From positions 158,098 to 222,097 of the forward strand of contig CANFHX010000001.1 of NCBI GenBank assembly GCA_947446865.1: DNA of 64,000 nucleotides. Direction: 5' to 3'. Below the pieces are notes generated by a model. It did not search any database and had not been told where the DNA came from. It saw nothing but the letters and a program-made list of their open reading frames with translations. Shown in pieces: positions 48,975 to 57,252 of this stretch. This stretch comes from Flavobacteriaceae bacterium. GTDB lineage: Bacteria; Bacteroidota; Bacteroidia; Flavobacteriales; Flavobacteriaceae. The first letter of the stretch is position 1; every line of letters starts with the position of its first letter. The position numbers and the translations under genes were made by a program.

Positions 48975-50515
48975 ATAGAATCGCCTTTTTTAACAGGAGG
49001 TTTCGGAACTATTTCTTTAGGAATCACTTCTTTTATCACTTTGGGTTTTAGTACCTCCACTTTCGGGGCTGCCGGTTTTGGGGTATCTTTTTTGACTTGA
49101 ATCGTTTCTTTTATAATCGTTTTAGGAACTACCACAGCAGGAACAACAATTGGTTTGCCACCTTTTTTGAGCAGTACCCCTTTTTGGTAATCGTGCAATA
49201 GTGCCTTAAAAATGATTTTACTTACCGCTTTAGCACCTCTAAAATTAAAATGGATATAATCCTTATTAGCATATTGAACGGTGCTGTCTGCCCATTTTAC
49301 AATGGTTCCGCTTCCGCCAATAGATTTATAGAAATTATAAAACGGAATATCGGTATCATAAGCCAATCGTGCTTGCGTATGAATCAACGAATCAATACCC
49401 ACGGCAGTTTTCCATTCGCCATCATAATTAAACGCTCTATCCGAACAACTAAACAATAAAAACTCGGTATTGGGTAGGTTGTTTTGAAACTTTTTAAGCA
49501 CCGGTCGCATGCCGCGATAGTAATAATCGTAGTTGGTGTCGTTGGGTTGGAACATCAAGTTCACCCCATATTGAAAAACAATCAAATCATAATAGCCCGA
49601 TCGGCTAATTTCTGCCAATAAATCACTGTTTATTTTCTTCAATTCTACACCGGTAATTCCTCTAAACGAATAATTATCCAATACAATTCCCGATTGTGGT
49701 TCCGAACTTACTCCAAAAATCGGAGTTCGCTTTGCCGAAACCGTAAACTTCGCTTTATTAGAAACCCCACTTCCTACCAATACCCGGTTGAACTCCGAAT
49801 TGGCAGGGTATTTCCGAACCGAATCGTTTATCTTAACCGAAATAGAATCGCCTTTGCCATAAAGCAACCATTTTTGGGTAATTTGAGTGCTACTTTTCTT
49901 CACATTATCTCTAAAATCCACCTCTAAATTGTTACTATAAAAAGAATATCCCGATAAAAACAAGCCACCATTATGTTCTTGTTTCTTAAAATTATCCACG
50001 TTCACATCGCCGGTAGTAAAAACTTTGGCAGTCCTTCTAAAGTCCGATGAAACACAAGAAATAGGAACATAACCAACCCCTTTTTGTTGTCCAAAATAAT
50101 TCTGAAGTTGCTCCCTAACATCCTGCGTAATAAAATCGCCTTCAATCTGGCTATCACCAAACCAGGCAATTCGTATTTTAACATTTTTACCTTCCGATAA
50201 AGCAATTAATTTTTGTGTAAGTTTAGGCAAGGCAGGCGCCACGGTATCGGCATTAAAACGAATAAGAGCATCTTTCTTTTCGTAAGCCTCAAATTCATTT
50301 TTAGGCAAACTATCTTCCGAAACCGAATTCCCAATCCCTTTAGTTGTAACAGCCCCTTTTTTAGTTTTTTCCTTCACCAAAATATCCGAAAGCAAATTCA
50401 CATTTTTAAAATACGGATACTGCCCAATAAACTCTTTCGAGAATACCGACAACAGCAACTGAATGCTAGTGACTACTAAAATTAAGGTAATAACTTTTTT
50501 GCTCTGGTTCATCAA
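48971..50515 (-). CDS. SGNH hydrolase-like protein with Lys/Pro-rich C-terminal tail
   Basis: 'IRIAWFGDSQIEGDFITQDVREQLQNYFGQQKGVGYV' and 'KDYIHFNFRGAKAVSKII'; ATGA overlap with the MBOAT gene. Confidence 0.85.
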   Translation of the reverse strand: MMNQSKKVITLILVVTSIQLLLSVFSKEFIGQYPYFKNVNLLSDILVKEKTKKGAVTTKGIGNSVSEDSLPKNEFEAYEKKDALIRFNADTVAPALPKLTQKLIALSEGKNVKIRIAWFGDSQIEGDFITQDVREQLQNYFGQQKGVGYVPISCVSSDFRRTAKVFTTGDVNVDNFKKQEHNGGLFLSGYSFYSNNLEVDFRDNVKKSSTQITQKWLLYGKGDSISVKINDSVRKYPANSEFNRVLVGSGVSNKAKFTVSAKRTPIFGVSSEPQSGIVLDNYSFRGITGVELKKINSDLLAEISRSGYYDLIVFQYGVNLMFQPNDTNYDYYYRGMRPVLKKFQNNLPNTEFLLFSCSDRAFNYDGEWKTAVGIDSLIHTQARLAYDTDIPFYNFYKSIGGSGTIVKWADSTVQYANKDYIHFNFRGAKAVSKIIFKALLHDYQKGVLLKKGGKPIVVPAVVVPKTIIKETIQVKKDTPKPAAPKVEVLKPKVIKEVIPKEIVPKPPVKKGDSI

Positions 50516-50811
50516 CCTTCGTTTGGGTATAAAGTCCGCGAAATCCTTTTTAGAGTGTTAAGCGATTGTAAAATTCACGGCAAAAGTAAAAAAAAGGAAG
50601 CGTGTTTTACACTTTAAACAAAAATAATTTTTTAGCACAATTAGAAGCGAAACTTTGGGGCATTTTAGTAAGCGTCTTTCCCGCTTTTCGCACCGCACGG
50701 CGGATTGCTTCAATCGGGGCTAGACAGGTTATGTCTTTTGTGAAAATAAAATTTCAAAAGAAACCTTTGCGTAAAGTTGACCTTCTGACCAAAGGAAGAA
50801 TCCCAATTTTT

Positions 50812-50902
50812 ATCCGCGTTGCTTGCATCCGTTTTATCCGCGTCCAATTTGATCTTGCAATCGTGATGGCACGCGGATTTTACGGATGCAAGCAACGCGG
50901 AT
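50812..50902. repeat. dispersed ~80 bp repeat (copy C) ending in a 20-bp perfect inverted repeat
   Basis: atccgcgttgcttgcatccg ... cggatgcaagcaacgcggat. Confidence 0.92.
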
Positions 50903-50927
50903 TATTACGGATTGTTGTAGATGCCAT

Positions 50928-51160
50928 CGACATACATAATTATGCCGAAATTTTATAATTTTTCCTCTAGAATTATAAAATTATGCCATCGGCAATGTTG
51001 TAGATGCCATCGTCATACATAATTATGCCGAAATTTTATAATTTTTCCTCTAGAATTATAAAATTATGCCATCGTCATACATAATTATGCCGAAATTTTA
51101 TAATTTTTCCTCTAGAATTATAAAATTATGCCATGGTCATACATAATTATGGCATCGGCA
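50928..51160. repeat. 62-bp tandem hairpin array
   Basis: 'cg(t/a)catacataattatgccgaaattttataatttttcctctagaattataaaattatgccat' starts at 50928, 51011 and 51073, with a partial at 51135. The second-to-fourth starts are 62 bp apart. Each full unit has the 12-bp perfect stem aattttataatt/aattataaaatt. Confidence 0.93.
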
Positions 51161-51510
51161 ACATTGTAGATGGCATCTACAAGTAATTTTATGGCAAAAT
51201 CATATAATAAGATCCTTTATAATTGTATAATTATGCTGTTTGCAACATTGTTTACGGCAGTTACAACTATGTTTTTGGCGTATACAACCACGACGGGAGT
51301 TTCTATTGAGTGGACAGAATTTTGTGTAAACTCTAAAAATGCTTAATAAATACAACTTTGTGCAGAGGGGTTTCTTTTGGAATAGTATTTTCACAAAAGA
51401 CATAACCTATCTAGCCCCGATTGAAGCAATCCGCCGTGCGGTGCGAAAAGCGGGAATGACGTTTACTACAATGCGCAAGTCCTTCGCTTCTAAAAGAAAA
51501 ATATTTTAAT

Positions 51511-51540
51511 ACCTAACAGGTTGAAAAAACCTGTTAGGAT
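51511..51540. repeat. short palindromic hairpin cctaacaggtt-gaaa-aaacctgttagg
   Basis: Read directly; perfect inverted repeat just outside the right arm of the IR element. Confidence 0.88.
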
Positions 51541-51587
51541 AGGTAGTAAATTGTGGCGATAATATTGAGATTGCTTCGTGCCTCGCA

Positions 51588-51618
51588 AAAAAAAACCGCC
51601 TCCAAAAGGAAGCGGTTT
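51588..51618 (-). terminator. rho-independent terminator downstream of mscL
   Basis: Minus strand: gaaaccgcttccttttggaggcggttttttttt. Confidence 0.85.
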
Positions 51619-51645
51619 CTAGTAGGTTATAGGGTAGAAGATTTA

Positions 51646-52044
51646 TTATTTTTTTAATAAATCTCTGATTTGAGTTAGTAATTCTTCTTGAGATGGACCA
51701 GAAGGAGCTGGGGCAGCAACTGGTTTTCTCAATTTGTTGTACGATTTTACGATGACGAACATCACAAATCCAACCACTAGTAAACTAATAATAGTGTTAA
51801 TCCATTTACCAATAGCGATAACATTTGCTGGAACTTCAGTGCCATCGGCTTTTTTGGTGGCTTCGTCTAGCGTGATTGCAATGGAAGAAAAATCCATTCC
51901 GCCAGAGAAATGCCCAACAATTGGCATAATAATGTCGCCAACAAAACCAGTAACTACTGCTCCAATTGCGCCTGCCATGATTACCGCAACTGCAAATTCC
52001 ACAACATTACCTGTCATGATAAAATTCTTGAATTCTTTCAACAT
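51646..52044 (-). CDS. mscL: large-conductance mechanosensitive channel
   Basis: 'MLKEFKNFIMTGNVVEFAVAVIMAGAIGAVVTGFVGDIIMPIVG'. Confidence 0.95.
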   Translation of the reverse strand: MLKEFKNFIMTGNVVEFAVAVIMAGAIGAVVTGFVGDIIMPIVGHFSGGMDFSSIAITLDEATKKADGTEVPANVIAIGKWINTIISLLVVGFVMFVIVKSYNKLRKPVAAPAPSGPSQEELLTQIRDLLKK

Positions 52045-52128
52045 AATACTTTTGTTTTTTAAGATTAATACTATTTGAATATCAAAGTTAAAAAAATATT
52101 TATTAAAATAATAATAATAGGAAAATTA

Positions 52129-54573
52129 TTACTCTCTGTAGAAAACTCGTTTCACTCTTTGGGAGATGCTCGTCATGATTTCATACGGAATGGTATCCAG
52201 TCGTTTAGCTATATAAGAAACGCTTGGAGATTCTCCGAAAATAATAACTTCGGCGCCTTCTTTACATTCTATATCGGTAATGTCTACCATTAGCATGTCC
52301 ATGCAGATGCTTCCCACTATGGGTGCTTTTTTGTTTTTTATGACGACATAACCGGTTCCATTGCCCCAATGGCGTGAAATTCCATCGGCATAACCTATTG
52401 GGATGGTGGCAATTTTGGTAGGTTTATCGGCTAGAAATCTTCTTCCGTAACCTACACTTTCGCCAGCATCGATAGTTCGTATTTGGGAAATGATGGATTT
52501 TAGGGTTCCTACATTTTCTAATAACTTTTGTTCGTCTTCGTCGTTGGAAACTCCGTAAAGCCCTATTCCTAAACGAACCATATCGTATTGCGCTTGTTGG
52601 AAATTAGAAATTCCAGAGGTGTTTAGTAAATGTCGAATTGGGTTTATTTGTAATTCTTCCATTAGGGTAGAAGACATTTTTTCAAATAATTTTATTTGCG
52701 AAAGCGTGAAATCTATAAATTTCATATCATCACTCGTTGCCAAGTGGGATAGAATACTTTTTACAACTACTCTTTTATTATCTTTTAATTTTGCGATTAG
52801 TTCGGGTAGGTTTTCTTCTTCAAATCCCAAGCGGTGCATGCCGGTATCCAGTTTTATATGGATTGGAAAGTTTTTTAATTTCTTTTGTTCGGCAAGTTTC
52901 AAGAAAGCATTTAAGCCTTTTGTAGAATAAATTTCGGGTTCCAATTGGTGCTGAATAATGGCTGTGAAACTTGTACTTTCTGGATTCAAGACCATAATTG
53001 GCAAATCGATTCCTGCCAAACGAAGGGAGATTCCTTCATCGGCGAAAGCCACACCAAGATAATCTACTTTATGGTGCGAAAGTAATTTGGCTACCTCAAA
53101 ACCGCCGTTGCCATAACTAAACGCTTTTACCATTACCATTAATTTGGTGTCTGGGTTCAACTTGGATTTGAAGAAATTCAAGTTATGACTGATGGCATTC
53201 AGATTGATTTCTAAAACCGTTTCGTGTGTTTTTTCTTCTAAAAGAGAAACGATTTCTTCAAAATGAAAATGTCGTGCTCCTTTTACTAATATGGTTTCGT
53301 TTTCAAATGGAATTGTATCGAAACCTTCTAGAAATTTTTCGGTGGTTTCAAATGCTAAGCAATTTGGAAACTTCTTTTTGAATCCAGCAATAGTTTTTCC
53401 GATGGCAATCACTCGGTTGATTTTGTTGGAAACAATTAAATGGGAAACTTTAGAATACAGCTCTTCGGTAACTAAACCCGATTGAACAATGTCCGAAAGA
53501 ATTAAGGTTTTCTTTTTGAATTGCTTTTGATTTTCTAAAAAATCTAATGCTATTTTTAACGATTGAAAATCGGAACTATAACTGTCGTCAATGATGGTGG
53601 TGTTGTTGCTTCCGTTTTTAACTTTTAGGCGCATTTCAACTGGATACAACAGCAACATGCGTTGGCGAATAATATCTTGATCGTATCTAAAATACAACAT
53701 CACCATCAAGCATTGCAAGGCGTTTTCTATAGATGCTTGGTCGGAAAACGGAATGGTAACTGTAAAACAAAGTTTTTGGTAGGTGATTTTAAGTTCGGTT
53801 TTGTCGGGGCTTTCTTTTGCAATTACAAAAACATCGGCTTTCCCATCGTCGGAACTCCAAGTGAAGGTTTTTATTTTCGGATTTAAAAAAGCTTCAACGG
53901 TTCGGTTTTTATTCATAATTAAAACTTCAGCCGAACTGAAAAGTTTTAATTTTTCTTTAATTTTTTCTCCAGCATCGTGAAACCCTTCGTCGTGAGCCGA
54001 TCCTATATTGGATAAAATTCCGATAGTTGGCTGGATGATTCTTTGAAGATTGGCCATTTCATTAACCGTTGAAATTCCGGCTTCAAAAATTCCGAGGTTG
54101 TGTTTTTCGTTGATTCCTAAAACAGAAAGCGGCACACCCACTTGGGAGTTATAACTTTTAGGGGATCGAATAATATTATAATCGGGGCTTAACAAGAAAT
54201 TCAACCATTCTTTGATGATGGTTTTTCCGTTGCTGCCGGTAATTCCGATAACAGGAAAATCAAAATCATTTCGGTAGGCTGCTGCAAAGGTTTGAAGGGC
54301 TTGCAAAGTATTTTCGACCACTAAAAAATTGGCTTTGCCTTGTAAATTGGAGGGGATATAACTGACTACAAAATTTAGTACGCCTTGTTCTAATAATTCG
54401 GCAACATAGTGGTGTCCGTCATGATTGGGGCCAAGAAGCGCAAAATACAACGTACTGCTGGTATTTTGCAACGAACGGCTATCAATAGAGATAGAATCAA
54501 TAATGGCTATGTCGTTTTTGCCAACAAATTTGGCTTTTAGAATTGGGATTATATTTCGGATGGAGAGTGTCAA
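52129..54573 (-). CDS. bifunctional MurF (UDP-MurNAc-tripeptide:D-Ala-D-Ala ligase) / alanine racemase
   Basis: N-terminal Mur ligase 'VIGITGSNGKTIIKEWLNFLL'; C-terminal Alr 'MVMVKAFSYGNGGFEVAKLL' PLP-Lys motif and 'VGYGRRFLADKPTKIATIPIGYADGISR'. Confidence 0.94.
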   Translation of the reverse strand: MTLSIRNIIPILKAKFVGKNDIAIIDSISIDSRSLQNTSSTLYFALLGPNHDGHHYVAELLEQGVLNFVVSYIPSNLQGKANFLVVENTLQALQTFAAAYRNDFDFPVIGITGSNGKTIIKEWLNFLLSPDYNIIRSPKSYNSQVGVPLSVLGINEKHNLGIFEAGISTVNEMANLQRIIQPTIGILSNIGSAHDEGFHDAGEKIKEKLKLFSSAEVLIMNKNRTVEAFLNPKIKTFTWSSDDGKADVFVIAKESPDKTELKITYQKLCFTVTIPFSDQASIENALQCLMVMLYFRYDQDIIRQRMLLLYPVEMRLKVKNGSNNTTIIDDSYSSDFQSLKIALDFLENQKQFKKKTLILSDIVQSGLVTEELYSKVSHLIVSNKINRVIAIGKTIAGFKKKFPNCLAFETTEKFLEGFDTIPFENETILVKGARHFHFEEIVSLLEEKTHETVLEINLNAISHNLNFFKSKLNPDTKLMVMVKAFSYGNGGFEVAKLLSHHKVDYLGVAFADEGISLRLAGIDLPIMVLNPESTSFTAIIQHQLEPEIYSTKGLNAFLKLAEQKKLKNFPIHIKLDTGMHRLGFEEENLPELIAKLKDNKRVVVKSILSHLATSDDMKFIDFTLSQIKLFEKMSSTLMEELQINPIRHLLNTSGISNFQQAQYDMVRLGIGLYGVSNDEDEQKLLENVGTLKSIISQIRTIDAGESVGYGRRFLADKPTKIATIPIGYADGISRHWGNGTGYVVIKNKKAPIVGSICMDMLMVDITDIECKEGAEVIIFGESPSVSYIAKRLDTIPYEIMTSISQRVKRVFYRE

Positions 54574-54583
54574 GTTTGAATAA

Positions 54584-54739
54584 TTATTTTTTATAAATTA
54601 TTAGATCTTCTTTTCCATCTACTAAATCTCTTAAGTAAGACTCGACCATTTTGGATAAACTAATTTTTTTACTAGCAGCTAATTTTTTAGCATCAATAAT
54701 GATTTTTTTATCAGTTTTAATAACAATTCTTACATCCAT
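54584..54739 (-). CDS. small ribbon-helix-helix antitoxin-like protein, 51 aa (not in ORF track)
   Basis: Minus-strand translation MDVRIVIKTDKKIIIDAKKLAASKKISLSKMVESYLRDLVDGKEDLIIYKK*; RHH-like 'KKLAASKKISLSKMVESYLRDLV'. Confidence 0.7.
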   Translation of the reverse strand: MDVRIVIKTDKKIIIDAKKLAASKKISLSKMVESYLRDLVDGKEDLIIYKK

Positions 54740-54835
54740 AACAATACTTATTTATTTTTTATTGTAAACCTCAATATCATAATTATCGCCATTTACGGTA
54801 TACTAAAAATACTAAAAATAGCTTTTTTATAAAAA

Positions 54836-55462
54836 CTATTTTTTAACATCGCCTTTTATATGCTCGGCATCTTTAACTTCCAAATTTTCTCGCATTGCTC
54901 TATAATAAGCGGCACGACTTAACGGCTCGTATTCTTCGGTTTCTCCTAATAAAACCAAATTAGTACTATCGGCTTTTCTAAAACTGTAATTGGCTAAATT
55001 CCCAGTGCGGGTGCAAACGGCATGAACTTTAGTAACATATTCAGCAGTTGCCATTAGTGCCGGCATGGGTCCAAAGGGATTCCCTTTAAAGTCCATATCC
55101 AATCCTGCAACGATTACTCGAATTCCAGAATTGGCCAAATCGTTACAAATTTTCACTATTTCATCGTCAAAAAACTGGGCTTCATCAATACCAACCACGT
55201 CACAGCCTTGCGCCAAAATTGCAATATTGGCAGCAGCAGGAACTGGCGTAGAACGGATTTCGTTTTTATTGTGAGAAACCACCATTTCTTCGTCGTAACG
55301 AGTATCAATGGCGGGTTTAAAAATCTCCACTTTTTGCTTAGCAAATTGTGCTCTGCGCAACCTACGGATGAGTTCTTCGGTCTTTCCCGAAAACATCGAG
55401 CCGCAGATTACTTCAATCCAACCAAATTGTTCTTTATGATTTACAGTATTTTCGAGAAACAT
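54836..55462 (-). CDS. tdk: thymidine kinase
   Basis: '[43 protein letters not shown]...[15 protein letters not shown]...[15 protein letters not shown]'. Confidence 0.96.
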   Translation of the reverse strand: MFLENTVNHKEQFGWIEVICGSMFSGKTEELIRRLRRAQFAKQKVEIFKPAIDTRYDEEMVVSHNKNEIRSTPVPAAANIAILAQGCDVVGIDEAQFFDDEIVKICNDLANSGIRVIVAGLDMDFKGNPFGPMPALMATAEYVTKVHAVCTRTGNLANYSFRKADSTNLVLLGETEEYEPLSRAAYYRAMRENLEVKDAEHIKGDVKK

Positions 55463-55563
55463 TTTGTATTTTTAGACCTTAAAAAAGGATTTGTTTTTAT
55501 TACTTTGTATCGAAACAAATTTATTATAAAATAAGATAAGTTAGTCACTATAATTTTAAAGTT

Positions 55564-56472
55564 ATGAAAAAAAGATTGGAAGCCGAATTAATAAGCCTTG
55601 CGCACCGGGTTTTAAAACTAAAAAATAAATCGGAAATAGATCAATTGTATCTAGAATCTAGAAAATTATACGAAACTTTAGCTGTTTTAAAATTCTATGG
55701 CGATAATTACGAGCAAGTTAAATCGGAAATTACCCAAGAGGATTTAGAGGAAAAATTAACTGCTGTCGCAGAAGATATAACTTTAATAGAAGTGAAACCA
55801 AAAGAAGTTGTTCCTGTTATAGAAGAACTTGTTGCAGAAGCAACGCCTGAAATTGAAGTTATTGACCAAACCGATTCGGAAACGGAAGACAATGAAATTG
55901 AGGAAGTGGAAGAAGTTATCGAAGAAGACAATGAAATTGAAGAGGAGGAAGAGGAATATTCAGGTGAAATTGCAAATGAAGAAGAGGAAGGGCTTCCTAA
56001 ACCAGAACTAGAAGAAATGAATTTTGAACCAATATTTGAATTGGCTGAAGAAGAACCTATAGAAGAGGTTAAAGTCGAAAAAACCGAAAACAAAAAGGCG
56101 GAAGCTAAACAAATTTCTTTTGAAGATTTACTTGGAGAAAACTATAATGATACCATTTTTGTAAAACCAAACGATGTGGTTATCCCTCCATCTTTAAAAA
56201 GTGTTTTGGATGAAAAACCGATGTCGCTTAACGACCAACATTCTAAAGCAATTAATATTGGAATGAACGATAGGATTGCTTTTGTAAAGCATTTGTTTGC
56301 CGATAGTGACGAAGATTACAATCGCGTTTTATCGCAATTAAATACCTTTGGCACCCAAGAAGAAGCACTCGATTTTATTGAAGAAATCATCAAGCCAGAC
56401 TATAACAATTGGAAAGGAAGCGAAGAATATGCAGAGCGATTTATGGAAATTGTAGAGAACAAATTTAACTAA
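55564..56472 (+). CDS. hypothetical protein with long acidic (Glu-rich) low-complexity region
   Basis: 302 aa; folded-looking C-terminus 'MSLNDQHSKAINIGMNDRIAFVKHLFADSDEDYNRVLSQLNTFGTQEEALDFIEEIIKPDYNNWKGSEEYAERFMEIVENKF'; stop immediately precedes the rsmI ATG. Confidence 0.8.
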   Translation: MKKRLEAELISLAHRVLKLKNKSEIDQLYLESRKLYETLAVLKFYGDNYEQVKSEITQEDLEEKLTAVAEDITLIEVKPKEVVPVIEELVAEATPEIEVIDQTDSETEDNEIEEVEEVIEEDNEIEEEEEEYSGEIANEEEEGLPKPELEEMNFEPIFELAEEEPIEEVKVEKTENKKAEAKQISFEDLLGENYNDTIFVKPNDVVIPPSLKSVLDEKPMSLNDQHSKAINIGMNDRIAFVKHLFADSDEDYNRVLSQLNTFGTQEEALDFIEEIIKPDYNNWKGSEEYAERFMEIVENKFN

Positions 56473-57174
56473 ATGTCGAAACTATATATTGTTCCTACGC
56501 CAATTGGAAACCTAGAAGACATGACTTTTAGAGCCATTAGAGTTCTAAAAGAAGCCGATTTAATCTTGGCAGAAGACACGCGCACTAGTGGGAAATTGTT
56601 AAAACATTACGAGATTTCAACCCACATGCACAGCCACCACATGCATAACGAACACAAAACGGTAGAAAATTTAATCACCCGATTGAAAGGTGGCGAAACC
56701 ATTGCTTTAATAAGCGATGCAGGAACACCAGCCATTTCTGATCCTGGGTTTTTACTCACCCGTGCTTGTGTAGAAAATAATATTGAAGTAGATTGTTTGC
56801 CAGGAGCAACGGCCTTTGTACCCGCCCTTGTAAACAGCGGTTTACCCAACGACCGATTTATATTTGAAGGCTTCTTGCCCGAGAAAAAAGGAAGACAAAC
56901 CCGTTATTTGTTTCTAGCCGAAGAAACACGCACTATGATTTTTTATGTTTCCCCACATAAATTAGTAAAAACCTTAGCCGAATTTGTACAGTATTTTGGT
57001 GCCGATAGACCCGTTTCTATCTCCAGAGAATTATCCAAACTGCACGAAGAAACCATCCGTGGTACTGCAGAAGAAGTCCTTAAACACTATGAAGCAAAAC
57101 CTCCAAAAGGAGAAATTGTTGCAGTTGTTGGCGGGAAAATCATTAGTAAAGAATTGAGAAAAGAGCAAGAATAA
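56473..57174 (+). CDS. rsmI: 16S rRNA (cytidine(1402)-2'-O)-methyltransferase
   Basis: 'KLYIVPTPIGNLEDMTFRAIRVLKEADLILAEDTRTSGKLLKHYEI...LISDAGTPAISDPGFLL'. Confidence 0.96.
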   Translation: MSKLYIVPTPIGNLEDMTFRAIRVLKEADLILAEDTRTSGKLLKHYEISTHMHSHHMHNEHKTVENLITRLKGGETIALISDAGTPAISDPGFLLTRACVENNIEVDCLPGATAFVPALVNSGLPNDRFIFEGFLPEKKGRQTRYLFLAEETRTMIFYVSPHKLVKTLAEFVQYFGADRPVSISRELSKLHEETIRGTAEEVLKHYEAKPPKGEIVAVVGGKIISKELRKEQE

Positions 57175-57252
57175 CATTTAAATTATATTTTAAATGTTTG
57201 CAAAAATGTAAGCCAAAAAAACATAATTCGTAATTTTTAATTCCTAATTAAA

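Larger units (their letters stand above)
50641..51497. repeat. element bounded by ~140 bp terminal inverted repeats (arms ~50641-50779 and ~51349-51497); no transposase
   Basis: The reverse complement of the right arm matches the left arm, including a perfect 45-bp core cccgcttttcgcaccgcacggcggattgcttcaatcggggctaga, then after one mismatch aggttatgtcttttgtgaaaata. Confidence 0.92.

Noticed and set aside
50602-50958. 118-aa ORF in the inverted-repeat element
   Set aside because: It spans the left IR arm and the dispersed repeat. The sequence is not protein-like and the same repeat occurs in other frames elsewhere. The same reasoning applies to ORF 51200-51403.
50928-51160. Possible CRISPR array
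   Set aside because: Units are contiguous 62-bp tandem repeats with internal hairpins and no unique spacers between repeats. No cas genes are in the window. The 63-bp array at 6965-7275 fails for the same reason.
50641-51497. Retron, DGR or insertion sequence
   Set aside because: No reverse transcriptase, no variable/template repeat pair and no transposase ORF in or near the element.
52129-54573. MurF-Alr fusion as a novel architecture
   Set aside because: The fusion is an already established arrangement in Bacteroidota, so it is listed as a feature only.
55707-56093. 128-aa Ser-rich minus-strand ORF
   Set aside because: Antisense of the Glu-rich (GAA/GAG) tract of the 55564-56472 gene; an artefact of composition.
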